A stretch of 64,000 nt of DNA, from NCBI RefSeq assembly GCF_018812025.1, contig NC_063045.1, positions 51,355,079-51,419,078 on the forward strand, given 5' to 3'. The translations under genes and the position numbers were made by a program. This document shows, one piece after another, positions 51,566-63,162 of the stretch. The stretch is from Megalobrama amblycephala (Eukaryota; Chordata; Actinopteri; Cypriniformes; Xenocyprididae). The notes under the pieces were generated by a model. That model searched no databases, was not told the DNA's origin, and saw only the letters and a program-made list of their open reading frames with translations. How positions within the stretch are numbered: the stretch's first letter is position 1; every line of letters starts with the position of its first letter.

Positions 51566-52028
51566 CTTTATATATTTTAAATAATTGTATACATTTTTTT
51601 GTATTCATTTTTAAATTCACAAACAGAGCAAATATTTGTTGTGAATATTGGCAGCAAACACTTTCTTTTTTTTTTGTAGTTAATATTTTTGTGGAAACTG
51701 TGGTATACTACCATTCAGATGTTTGGAGTAAATAAATAAGTTAATAAATTAATACTTTTATTAATGCAATATTTGATAAAAAGTGACAGTAACGACAAAA
51801 TGTTACAAAAGATTTATACTGCAAATAAATGCTGTTCTTTTGAACTTTTAAAACGATTAATCAGCAAAAACGTTGCTATTTGAGCACCAAATCAGCATAT
51901 TAGAATGATTTCTGAAAGCTAAAGATTCAAAAGTTTTCACCCGTCAAAAATTTAATCTCTTTCTTTACGATGGCTCCTCATAAGACTTTTCTTTTCTACC
52001 TATTTTTTCCATCTCTGTCTCTCTCTTT

Positions 52029-52200
52029 AGGAAGATTAGTGCAGTCTCCATCCTCCTTTGCTGAAGTTTAAGGGTCAGCTTGAGCTGGAATAGCCCTTTG
52101 CAGAGACGCCCTGACACCCCATGGAGGGCTGAAGCGTGGCCTCTTTTGGGCTCTGACCAGGGTCACTTGACATGACCCCCTACCTGGCAGGGGGTACAGT
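52029..52200 (+). other. Exon-like segment with strong acceptor
   Basis: A long CT tract ending TCTCTCTCTTTAG at 52,028 precedes a GC-richer 170-base stretch with no long open frame and no clear donor. It may be a non-coding exon or a conserved element. The support is splice-signal appearance only. Confidence 0.2.
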
Positions 52201-52955
52201 GAGAAGTGATCATTGAATAAACAAGTGACTAGTCTTTTATTCCAAGGTTATGGTTTGCAATATGGGTGGTCAGTGAAATCTGAAAATGGTAAATTTAGAC
52301 ACTTGTTAGGAGCTTGTTCCACATAAAATGCATTGCTCATTTCTGAGAAGCAGCTAAATGAGTTATGCACTTACAATCGAAGTCTATTTTTTTTATTATT
52401 TTGTTTTCTGTACTTAAATAGTGCATTTTTATTAATATTATGGCCATTCTTTACGATATAATAAAAGTGAATAGGGCTGTATCATAAAAGGGTCTTGTGC
52501 ATTTTAATACAAGTCTTTTGACGTCATATGACAGCTTTGTCTTATGAACAGTTTAAAAGTTGTTAGTTTACCCAACTGAATAACAATACCAGTTTTGACA
52601 ATACCAGTCTGAATAATTCATTAACAAATTAGACTGATAACAGTTTTTGACTCACTGCCGCAACATCTAGTTGCTCATTGTTATATCAGGGAAGATTATA
52701 AGTGAATAACAACTTAAATTTTAGTCCACACACAAATCAATGTCAATGACTTCAAAATATCTGCAATAGAGCACACAAGTTGTCTGAACCAATTTTTGAG
52801 GCTCCTTTTTTAAGCTTGAAGGCTCCGTTTTCTATTCTGGTGTTCCCCAGAATCATAGAGGTTTTGGATTACATGAGGGTGATTAAATGGTGACAAAATA
52901 TTCTTTTTGGGGTAAACTATCAGTTTAACAGCACCAACAACATTGAAAGTGCATT

Positions 52956-53409
52956 TTAAAGGATTAGTTCACTTTAAAATGAAAATGACCTCAAGCTTTA
53001 CTCACCCTTAAGCCATCCTAGGTGTATATGACTTTCTTCTTTCAGATGAACACAATCTGTGTTCCTACATCTTCCGTACTCAACTTACGAAAAAAGCATA
53101 ACTGACGTCACGCAAGTTGAATATGGAAGGCGGTCTGGTGGAATCTAGATATTTTACTTTATAACTTGTTAAATATGGATATTTTTTACACAAACGCATC
53201 GCTTCACTTCAGAAGGTCTTTATTAACCCCCCGGAGCCGTGTGGAGAACGTTTATGATGGAAGGATGCACTTTCTTGACCTTCATACTCATTGGTTGCAT
53301 CAGGATATTTATTAATAACTCTGATTGTGTTTATGAGAAAGAAGAAAGGATGGCTTGAGGGTGAGTAAATCTTGGGGTAATTTTCATTTTAAAGTGAACT
53401 AATCATTTA
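52956..53409. mobile_element. Foldback MITE, diverged TTAGTTCACTTTAAAATG subtype
   Basis: AAAGGATTAGTTCACTTTAA and TTTTAAAGTGAACTAATCAT are inverted. CTCACCCTTAAGCCATCCT pairs with AGGATGGCTTGAGGGTGAG. About 450 bases. Confidence 0.7.
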
Positions 53410-54059
53410 GGTCGAAATACAACTTTCTCCTCATTCGCAGAAACTGGCTGATAGTGTACATCCTGTAATATTTTATCTATCGCCCACTTCTCTCCCTGTA
53501 GCTTATAGTCTTAAATGAATTGGGAGGTTTTTGGAATTAAATCCCGATCAGGTCAGGTCTGTTAACTCAGCATGTTTCTTCTGTTCTTCTGTGCTGAAGC
53601 AGCAGGACTGGTGAGTGGAACACAAGACCAAACTGCATGAGACAAATTGCTTTCTCTGTCCCATTTGATTCCACCTCTGTGACGAGTGGAACACATACTG
53701 TGCACGCAAACAGGAACAAATTTCTCCCTTTTTGCTTTTTGCTTCGTGAACGGTGAAAAATCTTTAATGTATGTGAACCGAAAAAGAAGAAAGGAAAAGA
53801 AAAGGCCTGCATCTTCCCTCATTCACTTTGCTGCTCAGTAATCAAATTCAACTAGGTTTCTGTTGTCCGATAATTGAAATGTTTAAGTGTGAAAATCGAA
53901 ATGATATCCACTTCGAGCGAAACGTCTTCACTTCGACAAATGAGAACGTTCCAGTTGCATTAGCGATTCGGTCCGTTCACCTCTCCTCTAGGCGTAAAAT
54001 AGAAATTGTGTTGAGAAAGTGCGAATCCCCCCCCAAACAAAAGCCGTCCCTTTCATGAC

Positions 54060-54726
54060 CGACAAGCAGCCAAAGCCTTTGGAGAGGGTCAGTTTTGTTT
54101 GAAAACACTCCCTCTCTCATGCCTTTGAGAGAGTAGCTTGATGCAGAAATGAAGGGTGTCTACTTCGCCTTTTGTGGTCCGGGCCTATAGCGGTCAGGCG
54201 ATGCGTTTTTGCCCGTTTGATGTTTAAAGAGCGCGAGAGTTTGTCATTCTGAAGGATTTGATCAGTCGACTAGCAGACACTTGATTAATGGAACTGATCC
54301 CTTTCGGTATGGGAGATCCCCTTCCGTCCCCTCCCCGTTCGCTCCCGGGCCTTGTTTTCCGTCTTTGGGACGTGCAGAACGAATGACACAGATGTTGTTG
54401 GTGGAGACAGTCCCCGTCCCTCTCCTCCTCTCCCGCGCTCCCAGCATGGGGCCTGAAACTTGTTTTTCAATCATTGTTTCCGCCAACTTCTTTCCCAAAA
54501 GAGAAAAGCGAGGCGAGAAAGAGGAGGGAGAGAGCGGAGGGGAGCGCTAAATAAAAGAGGGAGGGAAAGTAAATACAAAGCATTTGTGGAATATAAAGAA
54601 AAACATTCTTTATAACAATCTCCCGATAATTTAGCACTGTGGGGAGAAGGGTGCGTCGGTCTTAGCCACAGTTGGGATGGTGTAGTGGAGGGTGCAGAGC
54701 CAGAGGAGAGGAGCTTTAAGCTGAAG
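54060..54726 (+). promoter_or_regulatory. Promoter/leader region of robo4 exon A
   Basis: This is a GC-richer, repeat-poor island with purine-rich tracts (GGGAGAGAGCGGAGG around 54,525-54,545) directly upstream of the signal-peptide exon. No clear TATA box or CpG-dense core could be defined, and the transcription start is unknown. The assignment comes from position and composition only. Confidence 0.35.
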
Positions 54727-54928
54727 ATGCAGGTGTCAGCATGGCTGCTGTGGGTGGCATGGCTGTGTACCTGGACCGAGGCGGCGCGCCACTGCCAATG
54801 CCAGTGCGCGTGCCTACCTGACGAGCAGGTGGCACAGAGGTCAGAGAGGTCAGACGAAAGAGGGCACCTTCGCCATCGTCTGGCACACCAGCGGGCATCA
54901 CACAGGGAGAGAGCCCATCGCAGGAAAG
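54727..54928 (+). CDS. robo4: robo4 first coding exon A (signal peptide plus Cys/Arg-rich stretch)
   Basis: The ATG at 54,727 opens MQVSAWLLWVAWLCTWTEA, a classical signal peptide with likely cleavage after TEA. A short Cys-rich run (CQCQCAC) and an Arg/His-rich linker follow. The exon ends AGGAAAG/GTAAAG with one base of a codon over (67 codons plus 1). Splicing to 58,465 gives RRKGSRLVS, in frame and matching the GSRL start seen before Ig1 in Robo proteins. A tiny upstream frame (ATG-GTG-stop at 54,677) precedes it. The frame stays open upstream of the ATG but without another ATG. Confidence 0.7.
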
Positions 54929-57784
54929 GTAAAGCGAATGGATTTCTTGGGCGGAATATAGCATTGTTATGAAACTTGTTGATGTAAAATCGTGATGCTT
55001 TTCTTTAATTCCTCATAAACAAATTAATTTTTGTTGAAGAATAATCATTTATATATCTAAATGTATTCAGAACTTAATAGTTTCGGCAGCCGCTCTCTCG
55101 GCATATCAGCATGGGGTCCAAAGCATGAAATCAGAAAGACAGTGATAACTTGATAAAGTCTTTTTCACTTCATGATTTTCACTTGTGGTCACTGTTGATT
55201 TAATTTACACGTGAAGAGTTTATTAAGCATGACGGTACTGTAGTGTGCGCCGTTTACATGACTGCTTTGAAGTTTCACTGTTTATCAAACTTTAGCTGGT
55301 GTAGTTTATGGTATATTTGACCTTTTACTGGATGGTTATCCAAGCAAACTTTGCGAGTGCTTTATTGAATGGTTGAAGTTGGTCGACTTTTGGAAAGTAG
55401 GACAATTATGAACAGAAAAAAAAAAGGTGCTGCTGTTAAACCCATTTCTTCTTCCTTTGCTATTCTATTTATTTATTTATTTGTAAATATATATAATCTA
55501 AATGTTATAATAATAATACAAAACATCAAAAAACATATTTCATTTTGTTTTTGACCAGGATACTATGAAGAAGTTTATATTTTTAACATAATAAAATTCT
55601 GACCACTTGTTACTTATTAAAAGCATGCTTTATACCCTTTTTGAGACCGTTTTGGTATATAAATAATGTTAAGCTCATACTCGGTCTCTGTTACGAAATG
55701 CAATTCAAAGAGACTTATTTATGAGTAAAATGTGCTGAAAAGTTACTCTAGGCGGTAAATCAGCCTGGGCTTCTTTTGCGGTGCAGATTTAATTCTGTGT
55801 TGTGGTATGCAGTCCCATAGTCCCTCAGCATCTTTTGTTAGTCGCTGAAAGCTGGTGATCCACAGGCCATCAAGGCACTGCTCTCTGGATCAATATATGT
55901 GTCCATCAGTGTGGCCTGCTCTTTTAGGCCACACAATAGACAGTTCTCTAAACAACACTTTATTTATATGTGGCTTTCGAGAAAATGAACTGCCACCGCC
56001 TCTGCTTTTCTCTCTTCTCTTTTCACTTTCTGTTTTCTCCTCTCTCCTCTCTCACCCCCTCAGCGACCGTATTTACACAGACTTAATAGTAATTGGAATT
56101 AGCAAGTGTTGCCCCTCAGTGTTGTTTTAGCTCTACAGTAACAGCTGTGCTTAACTTTCACTTTTGTAAACCTTCTTAATTCATTTTCATTATGTATTTT
56201 TGTTGTATTCTTTAAGAATCTTATGAATCTAAGGGACAAGTTTGTGATTTAATGGATAAAAAGGTTATTTTGTAACTTGAGCAGAACTGGTTCATGGTAC
56301 TATTCTGTTAAGTTTAACAACTTTTTTTTTATTTGTTTGGAAATAGTTCATGCTCATATGAAGTTTAGTGTAAATTTGTATTCATATATTTTTAAAGAGG
56401 AAGTAAAGAGGAAGTTTTTCTTGGCTGTGAGGTCTAATGCTTTCCTGTTTCAGTATGCTGTCATCACATACATTTTGCTAGAAACTTTTATTACACATTA
56501 ATTGACTGACTCAATAAATAGTGAAATCACTATCATACATAACCCCTACCTCTTCCTGGCAATAAAAGTTGTCTAGAAGTAGTCGCTATATAAAAAATAA
56601 ATAAAAGTTGGAGACACAGTAGTATAAAAAGTCGTTGAAACGAACACTCCGTCTCATGTGTAAATGAACACAATTTGGCCCAAAGTATGTGCCATTGTTT
56701 AAACAATGTAGTCTTGAGTTCAAATCCAAAACAAAAACAGAGGGCAAAAGCACGACTTCAGGAAACTCTAAGTCACACATGTGTAGTTTACCTCACCAAT
56801 TGTTTGTCATTAGTTAGCGCTGGGTCGTCAGTCATCGGAGGTGTAAATCCACTCCAGTAATCATGTCATCAACGGCTGCTGCTGCTGCTCGAGTCACCGG
56901 GGCGGGTCTCAATCCGGATGGCGCTCTGTTCAACACTCACTGACTGAAACGACAGAGACATGACTGTGAAACCTCCATAACCTGTAGAACTAATGCGTTT
57001 TTATTGCGGATTTGTAACGCTGTTAGTAACAGCGATGCGTTTGTTTATTTTCATAAACTGAATTCGACGTGACACGTAATATGACGAGACACTTTATCGA
57101 GCTCTGTTGGGTTTTTGGGATTATTTATAATATTGAAGGTAAGCACAAACTGTTTCAGTGTGTAACTGTCGTCATGTTAATGATTAAGAATAATGGAATT
57201 CAGACCGAATATTAATTAATCTTTAATTTAAATTTAATTTTACAAAAAAAAAAAAAAAATCAATCCATACGATAGATACGGATTTATATATTTTTATGTT
57301 TAATTACTATTCTAGAAACGATTAGATTTGTTTTCTAGTTTTGTATGATGTTAATAATAATAAGATTAAATTATTGCGACATTATTTTTCTAATATTAAT
57401 AATAATGCTATTTAATTTATTTTGTGATAATATGAGAACAAATTTATTTAAATATTTGACGATGTCTAATATGTTAAAATGCTATGCGTTACTCCCTTAA
57501 GAATGAATGTATAATGTTGTTTATGCAAACAGTACACTATATAAAGTTACTGTACGTTTAAACCCCATTATCTTATATGAAAGTTGACATTTCAGTAAGT
57601 TTTATTTCCATGCGTCCAGAAGCCCTCTTAAGAGACTTACATAGACCTGTTTATAAGAAGCAATCTTTATGGACAGAACTTTTAAAATGATGTCCATTGT
57701 TTCCTTAAAACAGTATATTAAAACCCCATGTAGAATGTCACATTATACTGTTAAAAATGCAGCATTACTTTCTTCTTCTTCTTC

Positions 57785-57815
<31 letters not shown>

Positions 57816-60813
57816 CATACTTCCAGTGTTTCCCCAAATTCCTTCACAGTGAAAATGACATAGCAGGACTGTGAGACTCTTAGTTTCCTCTCTTTCAGGA
57901 AACTGCCCCATCAGAGACAATAGAAACTTTTAATAGTCAAACACATTTTTGCCAAGAATGTAGAGCTCAGATTCTCTATTGTACATTTCACCCTAGTTTA
58001 CCTCCTCTTTTGATGCATCAAGAACAGACTTGGCTTATTTCAGTTTACGTTTACCAACATCATTTATGTTTCTTAAACCCGATAGACAACAAGGACTTGT
58101 TGTAAGACCAAACCAAATTCTTTTTTTGTTTCAAGGACACCCTCTCATGCCCATGTGATTGGCATGTTTTGGCGTGAGAGTACAAAGAGACATTGTAAGT
58201 GGGCCAATAATAGCAGAGGGCCATTCCTGCACTTGGTGCACAGGTGACGGATGTCCTGTTGGTCTATGACTTTGTTTGTAAGTGCTGGGCCTTTGTTCCT
58301 GTCAGAGTGGGAAAAACAGCCTCCGGCACAGGAAATGTCTTTCCCTTACTCATCGCGGGGTCATCTGGCCATCCTAAACAAAAGAATTCAACAAGCTCTC
58401 AGGACTGGAATTTGTTTAGTGGATGTCACTGGTGTTTGATTCTCCATTTTTTTTGGTCTTCCAGGTTCCAGGCTTGTTTCAGATAGTGGCCTACCCCGTA
58501 TCGTCCACCATCCCTCTGATGTGGTGGTCCGGGTGGGCAATCCGGCCACGCTATCCTGCAGGGCAGAGGGCAACCCTGAGCCCACCATTCAGTGGCTCAG
58601 AAATGGCCAACCACTTGATACAGACAAGATGGATAGCAAGTCACAGCCTATCGTTTTACCAGAAGGAAGTTTGTTCTTCTTCAGCGTCGTCCCCGGCAGA
58701 AAGAGTCAGTCCCATGAAGCGGTGTATGCCTGCGTTGCTCGGAACAGCGCCGGGATTGCGACCAGCAGAAACGCCTCTCTTCACATAGCAGGTTTGAAGT
58801 GGGATGTTTCCTAATATTAAAAGGACAGTTCACCTGAAAATGAAAATCCTGTCAGCATTTACTCACCGTCATATTGTTTGAACTTTTTTGTTGTTATTAA
58901 AAAAAACAACAACAAGCAAGCCCAGGTGAGATAAAGTAACGCAAAAGTAATGTAACACATTACTTTTCATAAAAAGCAACTAAGTAATGCAATTAGTTAC
59001 TTTTTAGGGAGTATCACAATATTGTAATGCATTACTTTTAAAAGTAACATTCTCCAACACTGAATAAGTCAATGGGGTCCAAAAAAACTATCTCAAATGG
59101 TCAGTTCCCACATAAATTCACTTGTTTGACCCCAATAACAATGAATGACCCATCAAGACCTACTTAAATGCTCTGAAGGAACAAGAGAGTGAGGAAGCTT
59201 ATTAAGATGGTCCATGAGATTACTGGAGATCAGATGTCAAAGTTTGCTTTCCTGCCCGAAACAAACAGAGCACTAATTGAGCTGTGACAGCATGCTGTGT
59301 TTGTAGCCCAAACAGATTCCTCAGCAGGCCCGTTTACTCTGCATTCCACTGGATTGGAGCAGGACCTGATTGAGACATTACATCAATTGTTGCACACAAT
59401 AAATTTTCAATTTGGGTACATCAATTCACCTGCTAGACAAACAAGCTACGTCAAATGAGTTGACAATGGGCATTGATTACTAAAGCAAAAAGATGTTCAT
59501 GAGGGAAAAACTATAAACAGTTTTTTCCCAATGAAACTGTCAGTATTTATGTTCATTTTTTGATCACAACTGACCATTAGCATTTAGACTACCGTTCAAA
59601 AGTTTGCGGTCAGGAAAGTTTAGGGACGTTTTTCTCTTATGCTCATCAAGGTGTTTATTTGATACAAAATGTAGTAAAAACAGTAAAATTGTGAAATACT
59701 ATTACAATTTAAAATAACTGTTTTCTATTTTAATATATATTAAAATGTAATTTATTCCTGTGATGGCAAAGCTGAATTTTCAGCATCATTACTCCAGTCT
59801 TCAGTGGCACATGATCCTTCAGAAATAATTTGAATATGCTGATTTGGTGCTCAAGAATGTTGAAAATAGTTGTGCTGATTATAATTTTTTTTGGAAACTG
59901 TGATGCATTTCAGGATTCTTTGATAAGTAGAAAGTTCAAAGTTCTAAATGTTTTGTAACATTATAAATGTCTTTACTGTCATTTTTACTGTTATCCTTTT
60001 AGCACTATTTATAGCACAATAGAACATACATATTTCAGTAATGTCTGAAAATCAGGTCAGTGTGATCATGTGTGATTTTCAGCTCTGCGAGAGGACTTCC
60101 GTGTGCAGCCCAGTGACATGGAGGTGGTGGTTGGCGAGGTGGCTGTGATGAACTGCAGCCCACCCGTCGGACATCCTGAGCCCAACATCACCTGGAGGAA
60201 AGACGGGATCCTCATCAACAGCAGCAATGAACATTATAGTGTAAGAGCTATTTTTGTTTTCAAATTTCTTGTGCTTGATTTGTCTGTTAAGATCTTTTTC
60301 TTGGTATATGTCTGTAGAGGGCAGTATAACACAGGAAGTGAATCCTTAGTACCTGAACAGTGTTTTATGAGCCTGGATCACAATATATTTCTGCTTATCT
60401 TCATGTATAGGAACTGAATGGTAAACTGATCATTGCTCCAGCCCAGAAGAATGACTCTGGAGTTTACAGCTGTATAGCCTCAAACATAGTTGGAGTGAGG
60501 GAAAGCCGGGCCGCTCGGCTGTCTGTATTAGGTGAGACCTGTTAATGTGCTTTGATGCAACATGGTGTGATCTCTAAGACACTATTTGAGTCAGATACAT
60601 CTCCACTTTGCTCTAAAAGATTATGAATAACTTAGTAAAGCTTAGAGACCCATGCATCTTTTATTCTTCCTCAGCTAAGCCAATGTTATTACGTAAACCA
60701 GAGGATGTCTCAGTGCAGCTTGGGGAGTCAGCACAGTTTTTCTGTGAGGCTGACGGAGACCCCATGCCTTCCGTAGAGTGGAGCCGAGACCAAGGACGTC
60801 TACCCAATGGCAG
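54727..60813 (+). CDS. robo4: Roundabout-family receptor, best match robo4 (5' part; continues past window)
   Basis: Coding exons are 54,727-54,928 (first exon A), 57,081-57,138 (alternative first exon B), 58,465-58,791, 60,083-60,240, 60,411-60,531 and 60,675-60,813. Phases agree at every junction. After the signal peptide come Ig1 (Cys in ATLSCRAEG and AVYACVARN, Trp in IQWLRNGQPL), Ig2 (VMNCSPP, ITWRKDG, GVYSCIASN) and the first half of Ig3 (FFCEADGD, VEWSRD). The junction GSRL and PRIVHHPSD are roundabout hallmarks. ROBO4-like features are WL.NGQPL in Ig1 and LREDF..QP.DM..VVGE in Ig2, which fit ROBO4 better than ROBO1-3. Robo4 is a single-pass endothelial receptor in vessel guidance and stability; the fibronectin repeats, membrane segment and tail lie beyond 64,000. 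N-glycosylation sequons occur in Ig1 and Ig2. robo3 is the main alternative. Confidence 0.82.
56860..57080 (+). promoter_or_regulatory. Candidate internal promoter and leader for robo4 exon B
   Basis: This local GC-rich island in AT-rich intron DNA holds GGGGCGGG (Sp-type box, about 56,899), TCCGGA (ETS-like, about 56,913) and a CTG/GCT run, with no TATA box. Sp1 and GABP sites are known in the human ROBO4 promoter, so the combination fits. Two upstream open frames sit in the presumed leader. Confidence 0.4.
57081..57138 (+). CDS. robo4: Alternative robo4 first coding exon B
   Basis: The ATG at 57,081 gives a short hydrophobic leader (MTRHFIELCWVFGIIYNIE) and ends at the strong donor GAAG/GTAAGC. 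It leaves one base over, the same phase as exon A. Joining to 58,465 also restores GSRLVS in frame. Upstream (56,860-57,080) is a GC-richer stretch with a GGGGCGGG box and TCCGGA ETS-like site, as expected for a promoter. A 22-codon upstream frame (56,993-57,061) and a shorter one at about 56,960 precede the ATG. It could be an alternative promoter isoform; transcript evidence is needed. Confidence 0.6.
58465..58791 (+). CDS. robo4: robo4 Ig1 exon
   Basis: The acceptor TTTTGGTCTTCCAG leads into 327 bases (109 codons, phase 1 to phase 1) encoding GSRLVSDSGLPRIVHHPSD and a full I-set Ig domain. The Ig cysteines are in ATLSCRAEG and AVYACVARN and the core Trp in IQWLRNG. It also has LPEGSLFFFSVVPGRKS, the Robo segment before the F strand, and an N-glycosylation sequon (NAS) near the end. 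The donor is GCAG/GTTTGA. Confidence 0.88.
58818..58890. mobile_element. Left-end fragment of a foldback MITE in robo4 intron
   Basis: AAAGGACAGTTCACCTGAAAATGAAAATCCTGTCAGCATTTACTCACCG-type sequence, here cut off after about 70 bases, begins 27 bases beyond the Ig1 exon donor. Confidence 0.6.
59590..59990. repeat. Interspersed repeat (CAGCATCATTACTCCAGTCTTC family), near full copy
   Basis: It begins CCGTTCAAAAGTTTGCGGTCA and shares CTGAATTTTCAGCATC, ACATGATCCTTCAGAA and CTGATTTGGTGCTCAAGAA with the other copies. It lies in the robo4 intron before the Ig2 exon. Confidence 0.65.
60083..60240 (+). CDS. robo4: robo4 Ig2 exon, first half
   Basis: The acceptor GTGATTTTCAG is followed by ALREDFRVQPSDMEVVVGE, then NCSPPVGHPEPNITWRKDG with the first Ig2 cysteine and tryptophan. 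The exon ends HYS/GTAAGA in phase 0. Sequons NIT and NSS are present. LREDF..QP.DM is the ROBO4-like signature. Confidence 0.88.
60411..60531 (+). CDS. robo4: robo4 Ig2 exon, second half
   Basis: The exon starts after CATGTATAG and encodes ELNGKLIIAPAQKNDSGVY, then SCIASNIVGVRESRAARLSVL with the second Ig2 cysteine. It ends TTAG/GTGAGA in phase 1. SNxxGxRESRAARxS is shared with human ROBO4. Confidence 0.88.
60675..60813 (+). CDS. robo4: robo4 Ig3 exon, first half (last exon seen)
   Basis: The acceptor TCTTCCTCAG precedes AKPMLLRKPEDVSVQLGES, then FFCEADGDPMPSVEWSRD with the first cysteine and tryptophan of a third Ig domain. The exon ends NGCAG-type GGCAG/GTCAGA in phase 2, as in other Robo genes where the intron follows LPxGR. 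Human ROBO4 has two Ig domains; a third here would be the fish condition. No following exon was found before 64,000. Confidence 0.85.
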
Positions 60814-61888
60814 GTCAGATGCATGTGCAGAACCCTCATAATGGCCATCACAAACATGCTGGTTGTTGATTATTTGAATGCAGCAGCTGCAGGTTTTTAT
60901 GGGGCTACAGTCATTTATTACGCATTGAGAGTATAATAAATGAAAAATAATACATAAAATAATAAATAAACCTAGTCATTTCTTTTAAATAAACTGAATC
61001 ATAGCAGGGCCTTTTCCGAACCAAACTCTCAACCAAGCCAGCAACCCTAATATAAAAATGTTTGATTTTCTCGGTAAAACTACATGATATCTTCCTTTAA
61101 AGTGGGGGGTATCACACACAGTTTCTGCCACTCTCATGTTAATCTTGAGTACAAATAGAGTAACAATGCATCCTTCAATGCACCCTTTAGTTTTGTCATA
61201 TTTGTAAAAGATAGATAGATACGCTAAACCAATCCGAAAAAAGCCGAGATTCTGGAGGCGTGTCTGCCGTCAGTGCTGTGGGCGGAGCTAAAGAGTCAGG
61301 AGCATGCGCAGCTTATGCGTAGAGATCGCATGCTAGCTGCGCCATCATTATAAATAAAAAGGGAACAAAAACGTTCGTGTTGTTTACATTATATGCACTT
61401 GCGCGCCGATTGCCAACAAAACACAGACATCTGATGCAGCTTTACTCACCGCCCCCAATCTGCAAATCCAGCGCCGAACTGGGACTTGTTTACAAGTATT
61501 GGAGATCGCATTTTCAAAGAGTGCAGCCCCTGAATTGGGACACAGCCATTGATGAAAAATCTCTCGGCTTCCGTATCCCGAAGGAAACGCGTTGATGGGC
61601 GTTCTCTTGCTCTTGTTCTGGGTGATGTGTGTGTACACGCTTATCAGGGAGAAGTGCCCAAACACCCATTCTGCTCTCTTTTGACATCATACAGGACACA
61701 CTCGAAAAAAACTCTCAGAATCCTGTACCGAAACCGGAAGTAGTGTATTTGGCACAGAAATACTCCGTCATATGGCCAACTCGTGTTTTGAAACTTTGGC
61801 CATGTTTAGCATGAGAATGCAACTCTTTAACAGTGTAAATAAGTCAGAATGCATGAAAAAGCATTACACCCCCCCCCCCCCCCCTTAA

Positions 61889-62547
61889 AGGTCCCGTTCT
61901 TCGTGATCCCATGTTTCAAACTTTAGTTAGTGTGTAATGTTGTTGTTAGAGTATAAATAAAATCTGTAAAATTTTAAAGCTCAAAGTTCAATGCCAAGCG
62001 AGATATTTTATTTAACAGAAGTCACCTACATCGAACGGCCAGTTTGGACTACATCCCTCTACTTCCTTCTTTAATGACGTCACTAAAACAGTTTTTTGAC
62101 TAACCTCCGCCCACAGGAATACACAAGAGTTGCGTTTGTAGAGTGTGTTTGTCGCCATGTCGTCGAAACGCTGTCATTTTCATCCCGCAGTCCAATCACC
62201 GGGTCTGATTCCGGCTCAGATTGATAGGGTAAAATTAAAGACATGTTTACAATAACACTGAGCGCGTGCATCTCCACGTTATGGTAAGAGGCGTGACTTT
62301 TCCGGGCACGGTGCGCTCAGAGCTGTCGAATCACAACACAGGAACCGCTGGCACAATCAGAACTCGTTACGTATTTCTGAAGGAGGGACTTCATAGAACA
62401 AGGAAGTCATCAGCCCGTTTTTATGACAGTGAATAAGTAAATTATGTGAAAAATACTGTGTTTTTTTACACGCGAAACATGAACACATGTTATATTGCAC
62501 ACTATAAACACAATCAAAGCTTCAAAAAACCACGAAAAACGGGACCT
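61889..62547 (+). mobile_element. TTAA-flanked element in robo4 intron
   Basis: AGGTCCCGTTCTTCGTG and CACGAAAAACGGGACCT are inverted and bordered by TTAA (61,885-61,888 and 62,548-62,551). It follows an 18-base C run. An ATG at 62,157 opens MSSKRCHFHPAVQSPG, with a donor-like AGG/GTAAAA about 24 codons later. Confidence 0.7.
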
Positions 62548-63162
62548 TTAATAACATTAACAAATATGATTACATTATGCTAAATTAGAGTTGAACTCAT
62601 TTTTAAATGAACTAGACTACCTTTATGTCCTGATATCATGTATGAGTTGGCATGAAATGAAAGTTGCGATAGCTTTTTCTTCCCTATTGTGACATATTGT
62701 GAAATGGTTACTCGAACAGAAAAAATGTGGGGTGGGACTTGATATTGTCCATCGGGAATTGATTGTATTGTTGTGGTTTGCTGTTGCTGTGATCCATAGT
62801 CTGTAAAATAAAAAAAGATGGACGATGTGTCTTCACTTTGTTCCACTGTACAAAAATGAAGGCAAAATATACCAGAAACTGTCACTGCTGATGATGTCAT
62901 TTGGAGCCTTTTGGTATCTTTACACGACAACAGACTAAAAATGGAAACGTTTTTTCTTTGCTTTTTTCGTATACAGACGACAACATTGTCAAAATGATCC
63001 CCATTCACAAGGATCCGCAAAAACGACTAAAAATGCTGCATTATGCAAGTAGTCAATTTAGAAGCCGATGTCACTTTGTAAAGAAACATTGCGCACCTAT
63101 AGACTGAACGTAACACGTGCACGTGACATCATCGTTTCACAAATTTACATTTTCGTAGTTAA

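Noticed and set aside
54685..54726. Upstream in-frame extension of robo4 exon A
   Set aside because: It starts at GTG, not ATG; the signal peptide begins naturally at the ATG at 54,727.
62580..63020. 146-codon minus-strand open frame
   Set aside because: No recognisable domain; it lies within palindromic repeat DNA in a robo4 intron.
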